A stretch of DNA of 64,000 bases. It comes from VFMC01 sp040380855. GTDB lineage: Bacteria > Actinomycetota > Acidimicrobiia > Acidimicrobiales > Ilumatobacteraceae. The notes below the pieces were generated by a model. That model saw only the letters and a program-made list of their open reading frames with translations. It searched no databases and had not been told where the DNA came from. Shown here in pieces: positions 52,554-59,361 of this stretch. A program made the position numbers and the translations under genes. The DNA is taken from contig JBEIIG010000001.1 of NCBI GenBank assembly GCA_040380855.1, forward strand, positions 93,459 through 157,458, in the 5' to 3' direction. Within the stretch, counting starts at the first letter, position 1, and every line of letters starts with the position of its first letter.

Positions 52554-53471
52554 ATGGGACAGAGGGGAAGGGTGCTTCGGCATCGCCGTTCCGACGGTCG
52601 GTGGTCGACGCGGACGCGACTGATCGTGCCGCTCGCGCTGCTGGCGGCGACGGTCGGCTCGTGTGCCAACGACAGCAACGAGAGCACGGCACCTGCGAAC
52701 ACGGCGGCTCGGCCGGTCGAGACCGCCGAGGGTTCGTCGACGGGCGGCAGCGGCGGTTCCGACGAGGGGCGTGCGATCGATCGCGACGTCTCCATCTACG
52801 TGACGGTCGACGACATCGCGACGACGTCGTCGCAGACCATCACGGCGATCACCCGAGCGGGCGGGGTGATCGAAGCCTCCGACATCGCGCTGAAGCCCGA
52901 GCCGTCAGCCTCGGCACGGATCGAGGCTCGCGTGCCACCCGACCGACTCGAGGCGGTGGTGAACGAAGTCGCCGCACTGGGCGAGCTCACTGCCCGCCAG
53001 CAGACCGCCATCGACGTCACGGCCCAGGTGATCGACCTCGAGACCCGCACCGCTTCCGCCCGCGCCAGTGTGGAGCGCGTCCAGGCGCTGCTCGACTCGG
53101 CACAGAACCTCGACGACGTCGTGTTACTGGAGGGCGAGCTCACCAAGCGACAGACCGAGCTCGAACAACTCGAGGCCCAGCAGCAGGCGCTTGCCACCCA
53201 GACCGAACTCACCGGTCTGGTCGTGGTGCTGTCGCCTCCGCCAGCGTCGTCGTCGGGCGCCGCCGACACCGGTCTCGGTGAGGCGCTGCGCGACGGGTGG
53301 GACGGTTTCGTCTCGGCACTCCACGTCCTGCTGGTGATGCTTGCCTACCTGCTCCCGTTCCTGCTGACCGGTGGGCTGGTGGCAGTGGTGGCGCTGCTCA
53401 TTCGGCGGCGGGTGCGACGAAGTCGATCAGACGCTCCACCGAGCCCACCAACTCCGGCTCCAGGTCCCTGA
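52554..53471 (+). CDS. DUF4349 lipoprotein
   Basis: 305 residues, ATG with GGGGGGA directly upstream. Signal peptide with lipobox TVGSC (cysteine near 40), a Ser/Gly linker, then the DUF4349 core: two beta-rich segments (DVSIYVTVDDIATTSSQTITAITRAGGVIEAS, ARVPPDRLEAVVNEVAALGE) and a coiled coil (TRTASARASVERVQALL to QQALATQTEL), and a C-terminal membrane helix (LLVMLAYLLPFLLTGGLVAVVALL). It is likely an envelope stress protein; the function is unknown. Last 74 bases overlap the DUF3097 gene antiparallel. Confidence 0.8.
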   Translation: MGQRGRVLRHRRSDGRWSTRTRLIVPLALLAATVGSCANDSNESTAPANTAARPVETAEGSSTGGSGGSDEGRAIDRDVSIYVTVDDIATTSSQTITAITRAGGVIEASDIALKPEPSASARIEARVPPDRLEAVVNEVAALGELTARQQTAIDVTAQVIDLETRTASARASVERVQALLDSAQNLDDVVLLEGELTKRQTELEQLEAQQQALATQTELTGLVVVLSPPPASSSGAADTGLGEALRDGWDGFVSALHVLLVMLAYLLPFLLTGGLVAVVALLIRRRVRRSRSDAPPSPPTPAPGP

Positions 53472-54225
53472 ACGACTGCACCCGGTTGCGCAGGAAGGGC
53501 CAGAAGCGAGCGGGGTCGGCGCCGAGCGCAGCGCAGATCCCCTCCTTCCACGGCCTTCCTCGCGGCACGACCGGCCAGACGTCGAGGTCGATCACACGCG
53601 GCCGCACCCCCTGCCACACATCGACGAAGGGGTGACCCGTCACCAGCACATGCCGATAGCGGCGGGCCACCTCGTCGGCGAGCCGTTGCTCTTTCGAGCC
53701 GGGCACGAGATGGTCGACCAGCACGCCCAAGAGCCGCGTGGGCCCGGGCTGGAACTCGTCGATCGCCTCGAGGAGATGGTCGATGCCGTGCATCGGTTCG
53801 ACGACGATGCCCACCTCGCGCAGGTCGTCGCCCCACACGTGCTCGACCAACTCGGCGTCGTGCTTTCCCTCCACCCAGATGCGGCTCGCCTGGGCCACCT
53901 TGGCCGGAGTGGGCCGGGCCGAGGCGATCGAGCCGCTGGCGGTGATGCGCGTGGTCGACGCCTGCGCTGCGGCTTCGGTGGCAGGCCGGACGAGCGTGAC
54001 CGGTCGACCGTCGATGAGGAACCCACCGGGCTTGTAGACGAAGTGACGGTGGTTGCCCTTCCGGTCGCGCAGGGTGACCGCCTGCACGCTGATCTTCACC
54101 ACGTCGCCGGTGAAACCCGAGGTGCGATCCTCCACCACCATGCCCATGCGCACCGGCACCTCCGGCCAGCGAGGCCGGGCCCGGTCGCGCTCGAACTCGT
54201 CGAGGATGTCGCGGGGCCCGCTCAT
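53398..54225 (-). CDS. DUF3097 protein with TOPRIM-like segment
   Basis: 275 residues. Recognised as the actinobacterial DUF3097 family by overall sequence. A conserved-looking nucleic-acid-enzyme pattern, IWVEGKHDAELVEHVWG (Glu 119) then LLGVLVDHLVPGSKEQ (Asp 171), is spaced as in TOPRIM folds; this is inference. N-terminal 80 residues look like a small beta-barrel (VRMGMVVEDRTSGFTGDVVKIS). Last gene of a four-gene unit, ATG inside the stop of the previous gene (ATGA). Confidence 0.7.
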   Translation of the reverse strand: MSGPRDILDEFERDRARPRWPEVPVRMGMVVEDRTSGFTGDVVKISVQAVTLRDRKGNHRHFVYKPGGFLIDGRPVTLVRPATEAAAQASTTRITASGSIASARPTPAKVAQASRIWVEGKHDAELVEHVWGDDLREVGIVVEPMHGIDHLLEAIDEFQPGPTRLLGVLVDHLVPGSKEQRLADEVARRYRHVLVTGHPFVDVWQGVRPRVIDLDVWPVVPRGRPWKEGICAALGADPARFWPFLRNRVQSFRDLEPELVGSVERLIDFVAPAAE

Positions 54226-54917
54226 CGCAGTCCCTCGGTGTGCCCGTGCCAGCGGGGCACGCGCCCCGGCGCTGCCGTCAGCACCTGGTCGACCATCGTG
54301 CCGTCGTGGCGGCGGTACGGGGCGCGCAGGCTGCGCACGTCGGTGGGCATGGCGAACGATGTTGGCAGGTACGGCGCACCCCACACGTGCACCCGCTCAG
54401 CGGGCCCGGTCACGTGCACGATGCCCTCGGTCAGCTCGATGCGCGCGTCGATCTCGCCCTCCTGCCGGTAGCCCTGCGCGCCAGCGGCCAGGCCGTCGAG
54501 CGGTGTCGCCGCAGCGGCCGCGTACCACTCGACATCGAACGTCACCGGCACCGGCGTGCCGTAGGCGCGTCGCCAGGCCTCGGTGGGGTCGTCGAGCAAC
54601 ACGCCGTGGGCCTCGTTGCCGAGGCTCCACTGCTGCATCGGCACATCGCACACATGGTCGGCCCACATCTCGGGTGGCTTGATCTCGAGACCGCCGCGCA
54701 TCCCGGTGCCGTTCAACTCTTCGATGTACAGATACGGCTCGTCGTCGCGCACCAGGCCGGCCCAGTAGTCGAAGCGGGCACCGCGCACCTCGAACCCGAC
54801 GAACAACCCCACTGCGCCGACACCCGCTACCTCACCGGCCCCCCACCACCACCAGGCCTCGACCGCGCAGTCGGGGTGACGGGCCTCGTCGGTCGCGTCG
54901 ACCGACCGCGCCGTCAT
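54222..54917 (-). CDS. Hypothetical protein, 231 residues
   Basis: No family recognised. Trp-rich N-terminus (AVEAWWWWGAGEVAGVG) followed by mostly beta-strand segments such as GARFDYWAGLVRDDEPYLYIEEL and VTFDVEWYAAAAATPLDG, without membrane helices or a signal peptide. Could be a lipocalin- or AttH-like beta-barrel carrier, but that is only an impression. Overlaps both neighbours by 4 bases (ATGA), so made with the genes either side. Confidence 0.6.
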   Translation of the reverse strand: MTARSVDATDEARHPDCAVEAWWWWGAGEVAGVGAVGLFVGFEVRGARFDYWAGLVRDDEPYLYIEELNGTGMRGGLEIKPPEMWADHVCDVPMQQWSLGNEAHGVLLDDPTEAWRRAYGTPVPVTFDVEWYAAAAATPLDGLAAGAQGYRQEGEIDARIELTEGIVHVTGPAERVHVWGAPYLPTSFAMPTDVRSLRAPYRRHDGTMVDQVLTAAPGRVPRWHGHTEGLR

Positions 54918-56053
54918 GCAGGGGGCAGCGGCGAGTAGTACGGCCCGTCGTCCTGCACCCCGGCGTTGTCGCCCTCCATCATCGACACCATCTGGTACAG
55001 CATCGGGTCGATGTCGCGGGGCAACGACCAGTCGAGTTCATCGGCCACGCCTGCCTCGAGCGCGAACGGACGCAGGAAACTGAAGTACACGTACGCTCCC
55101 GCACGGATCTTGTCGTCGCGGCTCATCGCCGCGATGTTGCGGTAGTGCGCCGACTGCGCCTTGCGCACCGCAGCGATGAGCGGGTCGAGTGCCTCGTCGG
55201 GCACCGGCACCAGGCTGCCGCCATCGCTCGTGTACAGACCGAACCCGACGAGGTGATCGAGGTAGTCCTCGGGTGTGGTGTTACTGGTGCCGAAATCGGT
55301 GATGCGGTCGATGCTCACCCCGTCGAGCACCATCGCCGCCGTGAGGTACTGGTAGGGGACGTCGGCCGCCACGCTGCTCCAGGGGAAGTCGCTCTGCCCC
55401 ATCTGGTAGTAGTCGCGCACCAGCAGCACCCGCCCATCGGGCAACGGGTACGGCCCGCTGTCGCCGGTACCCACACGGGTGTCGAAGTAGAGCAGGAACA
55501 GGTACCCCACGAGGGTGGCGTTGAAGCGCTTGATCCGCGCCAGTCGCTCGTCGTCGACGGGTTCCACCCCCGCCATCAGTTCGGCCACCACCTCGCTGTC
55601 GTAGGGCGTGACCGTGTTGGTGTCCCACGCCTGGCGGGTGCCGTCGGCTCGATAGGCGCGGGTGGCCCGCTCCCAGAAGTCGGCGATGGTGGCCAGATCG
55701 GATACGTCGTTGGCGCGCACCGGGTCGACCAACTCGAACACCTTGCGGCCCACGAGCGGAAGGTTGGCGATGCTCCACAGATGCACCGTGTTCACGCGGC
55801 AACCGGGTCGCCGTGCCCTGCGACCGATCTCGTCGGCGGGCATCGCCTCGTCGATACGGCGCATCATGTCGGGATAGCGCAGCAGCGCTTCGATGCACGA
55901 CACGATGATGTAGGCGCTGACCGGGATGAGCTTGCTCTCGAGCGACGTGCGCTCTTCGGTGAGCGCTCGCGAGATGTGCGAGTGGTAGTCGAGGAACTCG
56001 TCGACGTACTCGCGGCGCGCCGCGTGATAGGCGCTGCTGTCGCGGTCAGCCAC
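54914..56053 (-). CDS. Hypothetical protein next to a phosphohistidine domain gene
   Basis: 379 residues from a GTG at 56053, overlapping the swivel-domain gene by 8 bases. No recognised domain. N-terminal half is helical (YVDEFLDYHSHISRALTEERTSLESKLIPVSAYIIV), with a region rich in DxD and Asn/Asp loops in the second half (TVTPYDSEVV, FDTRVGTGDSGPY). No ATP-grasp motif. Its constant pairing with the phosphohistidine domain suggests that it could use or receive the phosphoryl group; unproven. Confidence 0.6.
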   Translation of the reverse strand: MADRDSSAYHAARREYVDEFLDYHSHISRALTEERTSLESKLIPVSAYIIVSCIEALLRYPDMMRRIDEAMPADEIGRRARRPGCRVNTVHLWSIANLPLVGRKVFELVDPVRANDVSDLATIADFWERATRAYRADGTRQAWDTNTVTPYDSEVVAELMAGVEPVDDERLARIKRFNATLVGYLFLLYFDTRVGTGDSGPYPLPDGRVLLVRDYYQMGQSDFPWSSVAADVPYQYLTAAMVLDGVSIDRITDFGTSNTTPEDYLDHLVGFGLYTSDGGSLVPVPDEALDPLIAAVRKAQSAHYRNIAAMSRDDKIRAGAYVYFSFLRPFALEAGVADELDWSLPRDIDPMLYQMVSMMEGDNAGVQDDGPYYSPLPPA

Positions 56054-56390
56054 GGATGACCCCCTCGACACCGCTGCAGTCGAGCTCGACCTCGGTACCG
56101 GGCGCCGGCTCGCCGGCCACGAACGAGGCACCCATCACACACGGCACCTGGAACTCACGGCTGACGATGCCGATGTGGCTGCGCGGCGTACCGCCCGTGC
56201 AGATCACGCCCGTCAGCTCGTGGTAAATCGGCGCCAGGAACGTGGCGCCGGCGTCGCGCACGAGCGCCACCACACCCTCGGCGCCGGTGTCCATCAGCGC
56301 CAACACGTCGTCGGGCGATTCGATCGCCATGAACCTGCCCCGCACGGGCGCTGCATCGAACACCTTGGTTCCGCTGCCGATCGTCTGCAT
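56046..56390 (-). CDS. Stand-alone phosphohistidine swivel domain (PEP-utilising enzyme mobile domain)
   Basis: 114 residues. Matches the mobile domain of PEP synthase, PPDK and EI: GVICTGGTPRSHIGIVSREFQVPCVMG with the phosphorylatable His at 72, then GTEVELDCSGVEGVI. Normally fused to ATP- and pyruvate-binding domains; here alone and first in an operon of four. The ATG at 56390 is supported by TAGTCT 8 bases upstream. Role unknown; it may shuttle phosphoryl groups. Confidence 0.82.
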   Translation of the reverse strand: MQTIGSGTKVFDAAPVRGRFMAIESPDDVLALMDTGAEGVVALVRDAGATFLAPIYHELTGVICTGGTPRSHIGIVSREFQVPCVMGASFVAGEPAPGTEVELDCSGVEGVIRG

Positions 56391-56398
56391 GATCAGGC

Positions 56399-56404
56399 AG
56401 ACTA
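56399..56404 (-). promoter_or_regulatory. -10 element of the swivel-domain operon
   Basis: TAGTCT on the minus strand, 8 bases before the ATG at 56390. The start codon of the divergent SCP2-like gene is 7 bases on the other side, so the two messages start almost back to back. Confidence 0.5.
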
Positions 56405-56411
56405 GGCGGCA

Positions 56412-56804
56412 ATGGTTCGCTATCTCAGCCTGGAATGGATCGACGCGCTCACCGCCACGGCGGCTGCCACGCCGGCGCTCGCTCCCGTCGCCGCAGCCCA
56501 TCCCATCGGGGTCACCCAGGTGGTCACCGACGGCCCCGAGGGCGAGGTGGTGTACCACCTGCAGGCAGCCGACGGCACGGTGGTGTTCGGCCCCGGCGCA
56601 GCATTCCCCGAAGACGTCCGCATGGAGCAGTCGTGGGACACCGCGGTCGGCGTCGCCACGGGCACCCTCGATGCCGAACAGGCCTTCATCACCGGCCGCA
56701 TCCGCCTCAGCGGCGACCAGATGAAGCTCATCGCCGCCCAACCGTTGTTCGGTGCGCTCGATGCGGTGTTCACCGCCGTGCGTGCCGACACCGACTATCG
56801 CTGA
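56412..56804 (+). CDS. SCP2 sterol-carrier-like protein
   Basis: 130 residues: VVYHLQAADGTVVFGPGAAFPEDVRMEQSWDTAVGVATGTLDAEQAFITGRIRLSGD follows the SCP2 fold's strand pattern and its common GxLDAQ-AFM-GKI-xGD end. Small soluble lipid-binding protein; ligand unknown. Its start lies 21 bases from that of the divergent phosphohistidine operon. Confidence 0.72.
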   Translation: MVRYLSLEWIDALTATAAATPALAPVAAAHPIGVTQVVTDGPEGEVVYHLQAADGTVVFGPGAAFPEDVRMEQSWDTAVGVATGTLDAEQAFITGRIRLSGDQMKLIAAQPLFGALDAVFTAVRADTDYR

Positions 56805-56822
56805 CCGGTAGGAACCCGAGCC

Positions 56823-57659
56823 GTGCCTGAGCTACCCGAGGTGCAGGCCCACGCCGAGCGACTCACCGAGCAGTTCGCGGGCCGGGTACTCGAGCGCTTC
56901 GTCCCGATCACGTTCACGGCGCTGAAGACCGTGTCGCCACCGCCCGACCTCGCCTACGGCACCGCCCTGCAGCAGGTCGACCACCGCGGCAAGTACCTGC
57001 TGCTGCGTTTCCCCACGCTCACCTTCGTGGTGCACCTGATGCAAGCCGGGCGCCTGGTCGTCGACGACAAGCAGGCCGCCAAACCACGCAACGGTCAGGC
57101 ACGACTGGTGTTCACCGAAGGGCCGGCGCTGTTGCTCACCGAGGCCGGCCGCGAGCGGCGGGCCGGTATCTGGTGCGTCACCGACGACCCGCTCGTCAGG
57201 CCACCGCTCGACCGGCTCGGACCCGAAGCACTGGCGATGACGGTCGACCAACTCACCGCTGCCTTCGCCGAGCACAACCTGCGCGTGCACGGGTTCCTGC
57301 GCGACCAGCACCGCATCGCCGGGCTTGGCCGCATGCTGGCCAACGAGGTGTGCCACCGCGCCCGGCTGTCGCCCTTCGCGATGACCGGCAGCCTGGGCGC
57401 CGAGGGTGCCGAGCGGGTGCGCACCGCCGTGCACGAATGCGTCGCCGATGCCCTCGTGCACGAACGGGCCCGCACCGACATGAGCTCGGCCGCCGACCGG
57501 CCGGGGGCGGTTCACGGCCGGGTGGGCCAGCCGTGCCCGGTGTGCGCCGACACGGTGCGCTCGGTCAGCTACAGCAGCTACACCGTCGCCTACTGCCCCA
57601 CCTGCCAGACCGGTGGCAAGGTGCTGGCCGACAACACGACGTCGAAATTTCTGAGGTAA
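56823..57659 (+). CDS. Formamidopyrimidine-DNA glycosylase family protein (Fpg/Nei)
   Basis: 278 residues, GTG start. Catalytic N-terminus PELPEVQ, the beta-clamp Lys in DHRGKYLLL, a helix-two-turn-helix region (IAGLGRMLANEVCHRA) and a C-terminal zinc finger C-P-V-C...C-P-T-C-QTGG. Removes oxidised bases from DNA by beta/delta elimination. Its last few codons (NTTSKFLR) are more AT-rich than the rest and differ from the usual end of the family; the serine integrase begins 76 bases on, so the gene end may be an attachment site. Confidence 0.9.
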   Translation: MPELPEVQAHAERLTEQFAGRVLERFVPITFTALKTVSPPPDLAYGTALQQVDHRGKYLLLRFPTLTFVVHLMQAGRLVVDDKQAAKPRNGQARLVFTEGPALLLTEAGRERRAGIWCVTDDPLVRPPLDRLGPEALAMTVDQLTAAFAEHNLRVHGFLRDQHRIAGLGRMLANEVCHRARLSPFAMTGSLGAEGAERVRTAVHECVADALVHERARTDMSSAADRPGAVHGRVGQPCPVCADTVRSVSYSSYTVAYCPTCQTGGKVLADNTTSKFLR

Positions 57660-57688
57660 TCACGACGCGCTGAGCAGCTCCCACAGGT

Positions 57689-57709
57689 GGGACTCCAGAC
57701 GGGAGTCCC
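57689..57709. repeat. Perfect inverted repeat between fpg and the integrase
   Basis: GGGACTCC (57689-57696) and GGAGTCCC (57702-57709) form an 8-base stem with a 5-base loop. It may be the terminator of fpg (no T run) or part of an attachment site. Confidence 0.5.
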
Positions 57710-57735
57710 GAGCACCCGAGGAGCCAGCGCAGCGA

Positions 57736-59205
57736 ATGACCGCGAAGCGACAGTCGAACGCCCGCACAGGGACAGGCACGCTGTTCGGGCGCGCTGCGAT
57801 CTACGCCCGGATCTCGTTGGACAAGGTCGGCGAGGCGGCTGGCGTCGGCCGACAGATCGACTCATGCCGCCATCTGGCGGACCTCGAGGGCTGGAGCGTC
57901 GACGAGGTGCTCATCGACAACGACCTGAGCGCCTACTCCGGTGCCTGCCGCCCCGAGTACGAACGACTGCTCGACCTCGTCCGTCGACGCGAGATCGACG
58001 TGATCGTCGCCTACCACCCCGACCGGCTGTACAGGCGGCTCGCCGACCTCGTGGAGCTGACCAAGGTGGTCGCCTCCGCCGGCGTCGAGATCCGAACGGT
58101 CGCTGCCGGTCACGTCGACCTCAACACGGCGAGCGGCCGCTTCACCGCGCAGGTCCTGGGGGCGGCGGCCGAGCACGAGTCCGCTCGCATCGGTGAACGT
58201 GTCAGCGCCAAGCATCACCAGAACGCAGAGCGAGGCAACGCCCACGGCGGCGGCCGCTCCTACGGCTACCGGCGTGTGGCACAGGGCCGAATCGAGGTCG
58301 TGCCGGAGGAGGCGGACGTGCTCCTTGAAGCCGCCGCCCGAGTGCTGGCTGGCCAGTCGCTCGCGTCGATCGTCGTCGACTTCAACGAACGCGGCATCCC
58401 CTCGGCGCACGGCAAGAAGTGGCGGCCCGGTTCGCTGGGCATGATCCTGAGGTCAGGCCGGATCACCGGGTTGCGCGAGTCGAAGGGCACGGTGGTCGGC
58501 GAGGCGACCTGGGAGCCGATCCTCGACCGAGCGACATGGGAGCACGTGGGTTCCCGGCTCACCCATGCGCCCATCGGACGCCGGCCGAAGGTCAACCTCC
58601 TCGCCGGGATGTGCCGGTGCGCCGAGTGCGGAGCGGTGATGGCCACGGTCAGCGAGCGATTGGACAAGAAGCTCAGGCCGGGGCAGCGTCCTCCACGTCG
58701 CACGCTCGCGTGCGACAAGGCCAACCGGCACGGCTGCGGCTCCAACACCGTGAAGGCCGACTACGTCGAGCAGATCGTCATCGACTACGTGCTCGCCGCG
58801 CTGGAACACACCGACCTCGCAACCGCACGCGCTCGTCGTTCTGGCGGCGACGCCCACCAGTTGGTGGCGTCCATCGAGACCGACGAGCAGTTCCTCGCCG
58901 ACCTTGCCGCGGACTACGGCGCGCAGCGGATCAACCGTGCGCAGTTCCTCGCCGCGCAGGACCCGATCCACGCCCGCCTACTCCTCGCGAAGCGACGGCT
59001 CGACCAGTTGACTGTCGACCCCAGCCTCGACGGCACGGCCTTCGAGAGCGTGACCGCCGAGACCTGGGACCGCCTCGACCTGGACCAGCAGCGCGCCCTC
59101 GTCGCGCTGTTCGTCGAGCACGTCGTCATCCGGAAAGGCAAGCGAGGTCGCTACTTCGACCCCAGCCGGGTCCAACCGGTGCCCGTCGACCCCAGCGGTT
59201 CATGA
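57736..59205 (+). CDS. Large serine recombinase (integrase)
   Basis: 489 residues. Resolvase domain with catalytic Ser 27 in YARISLDKVGE, the following R-Q (GVGRQ) and DRLYRR; Recombinase domain (about 180-275, RSYGYRR...), then a zinc ribbon (CRCAECGAVM...LACDKANRHGC) and a coiled-coil end. Large serine integrases join attP and attB of a phage or genomic island. It lies just after fpg and next to a defence gene pair, so is the likely mobility gene of this island. No excision factor is in view. Confidence 0.9.
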   Translation: MTAKRQSNARTGTGTLFGRAAIYARISLDKVGEAAGVGRQIDSCRHLADLEGWSVDEVLIDNDLSAYSGACRPEYERLLDLVRRREIDVIVAYHPDRLYRRLADLVELTKVVASAGVEIRTVAAGHVDLNTASGRFTAQVLGAAAEHESARIGERVSAKHHQNAERGNAHGGGRSYGYRRVAQGRIEVVPEEADVLLEAAARVLAGQSLASIVVDFNERGIPSAHGKKWRPGSLGMILRSGRITGLRESKGTVVGEATWEPILDRATWEHVGSRLTHAPIGRRPKVNLLAGMCRCAECGAVMATVSERLDKKLRPGQRPPRRTLACDKANRHGCGSNTVKADYVEQIVIDYVLAALEHTDLATARARRSGGDAHQLVASIETDEQFLADLAADYGAQRINRAQFLAAQDPIHARLLLAKRRLDQLTVDPSLDGTAFESVTAETWDRLDLDQQRALVALFVEHVVIRKGKRGRYFDPSRVQPVPVDPSGS

Positions 59206-59336
59206 TGAGGCGACAACCGCCCCAAGCCGTAGAGCCCTCGCCACCACCTCGACGGCGCACGGTGGCAGAGCCCGAACCGCGCGTGCCTGCACGCTGGTAC
59301 TGCAACGCCACCCGGAGCTCGCTCGGTCCGACCCCG

Positions 59337-59361
59337 TGGTAGGGACGCTCCGCCCCTACCA
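59337..59361. terminator. Hairpin between the integrase and the STAND gene
   Basis: TGGTAGGG (59337-59344) and CCCTACCA (59354-59361) pair perfectly; the right arm contains the TAG stop of the STAND gene. It probably ends both convergent transcripts. The rest of the 59206-59355 gap holds nothing recognisable. Confidence 0.5.

Noticed and set aside
57640..57735. tRNA gene as the integration target
   Set aside because: No cloverleaf or CCA end was found; serine integrases often use protein genes.
59206..59336. Small gene or excision factor between integrase and STAND gene
   Set aside because: No frame with a plausible start and non-random composition in this 130-base gap.
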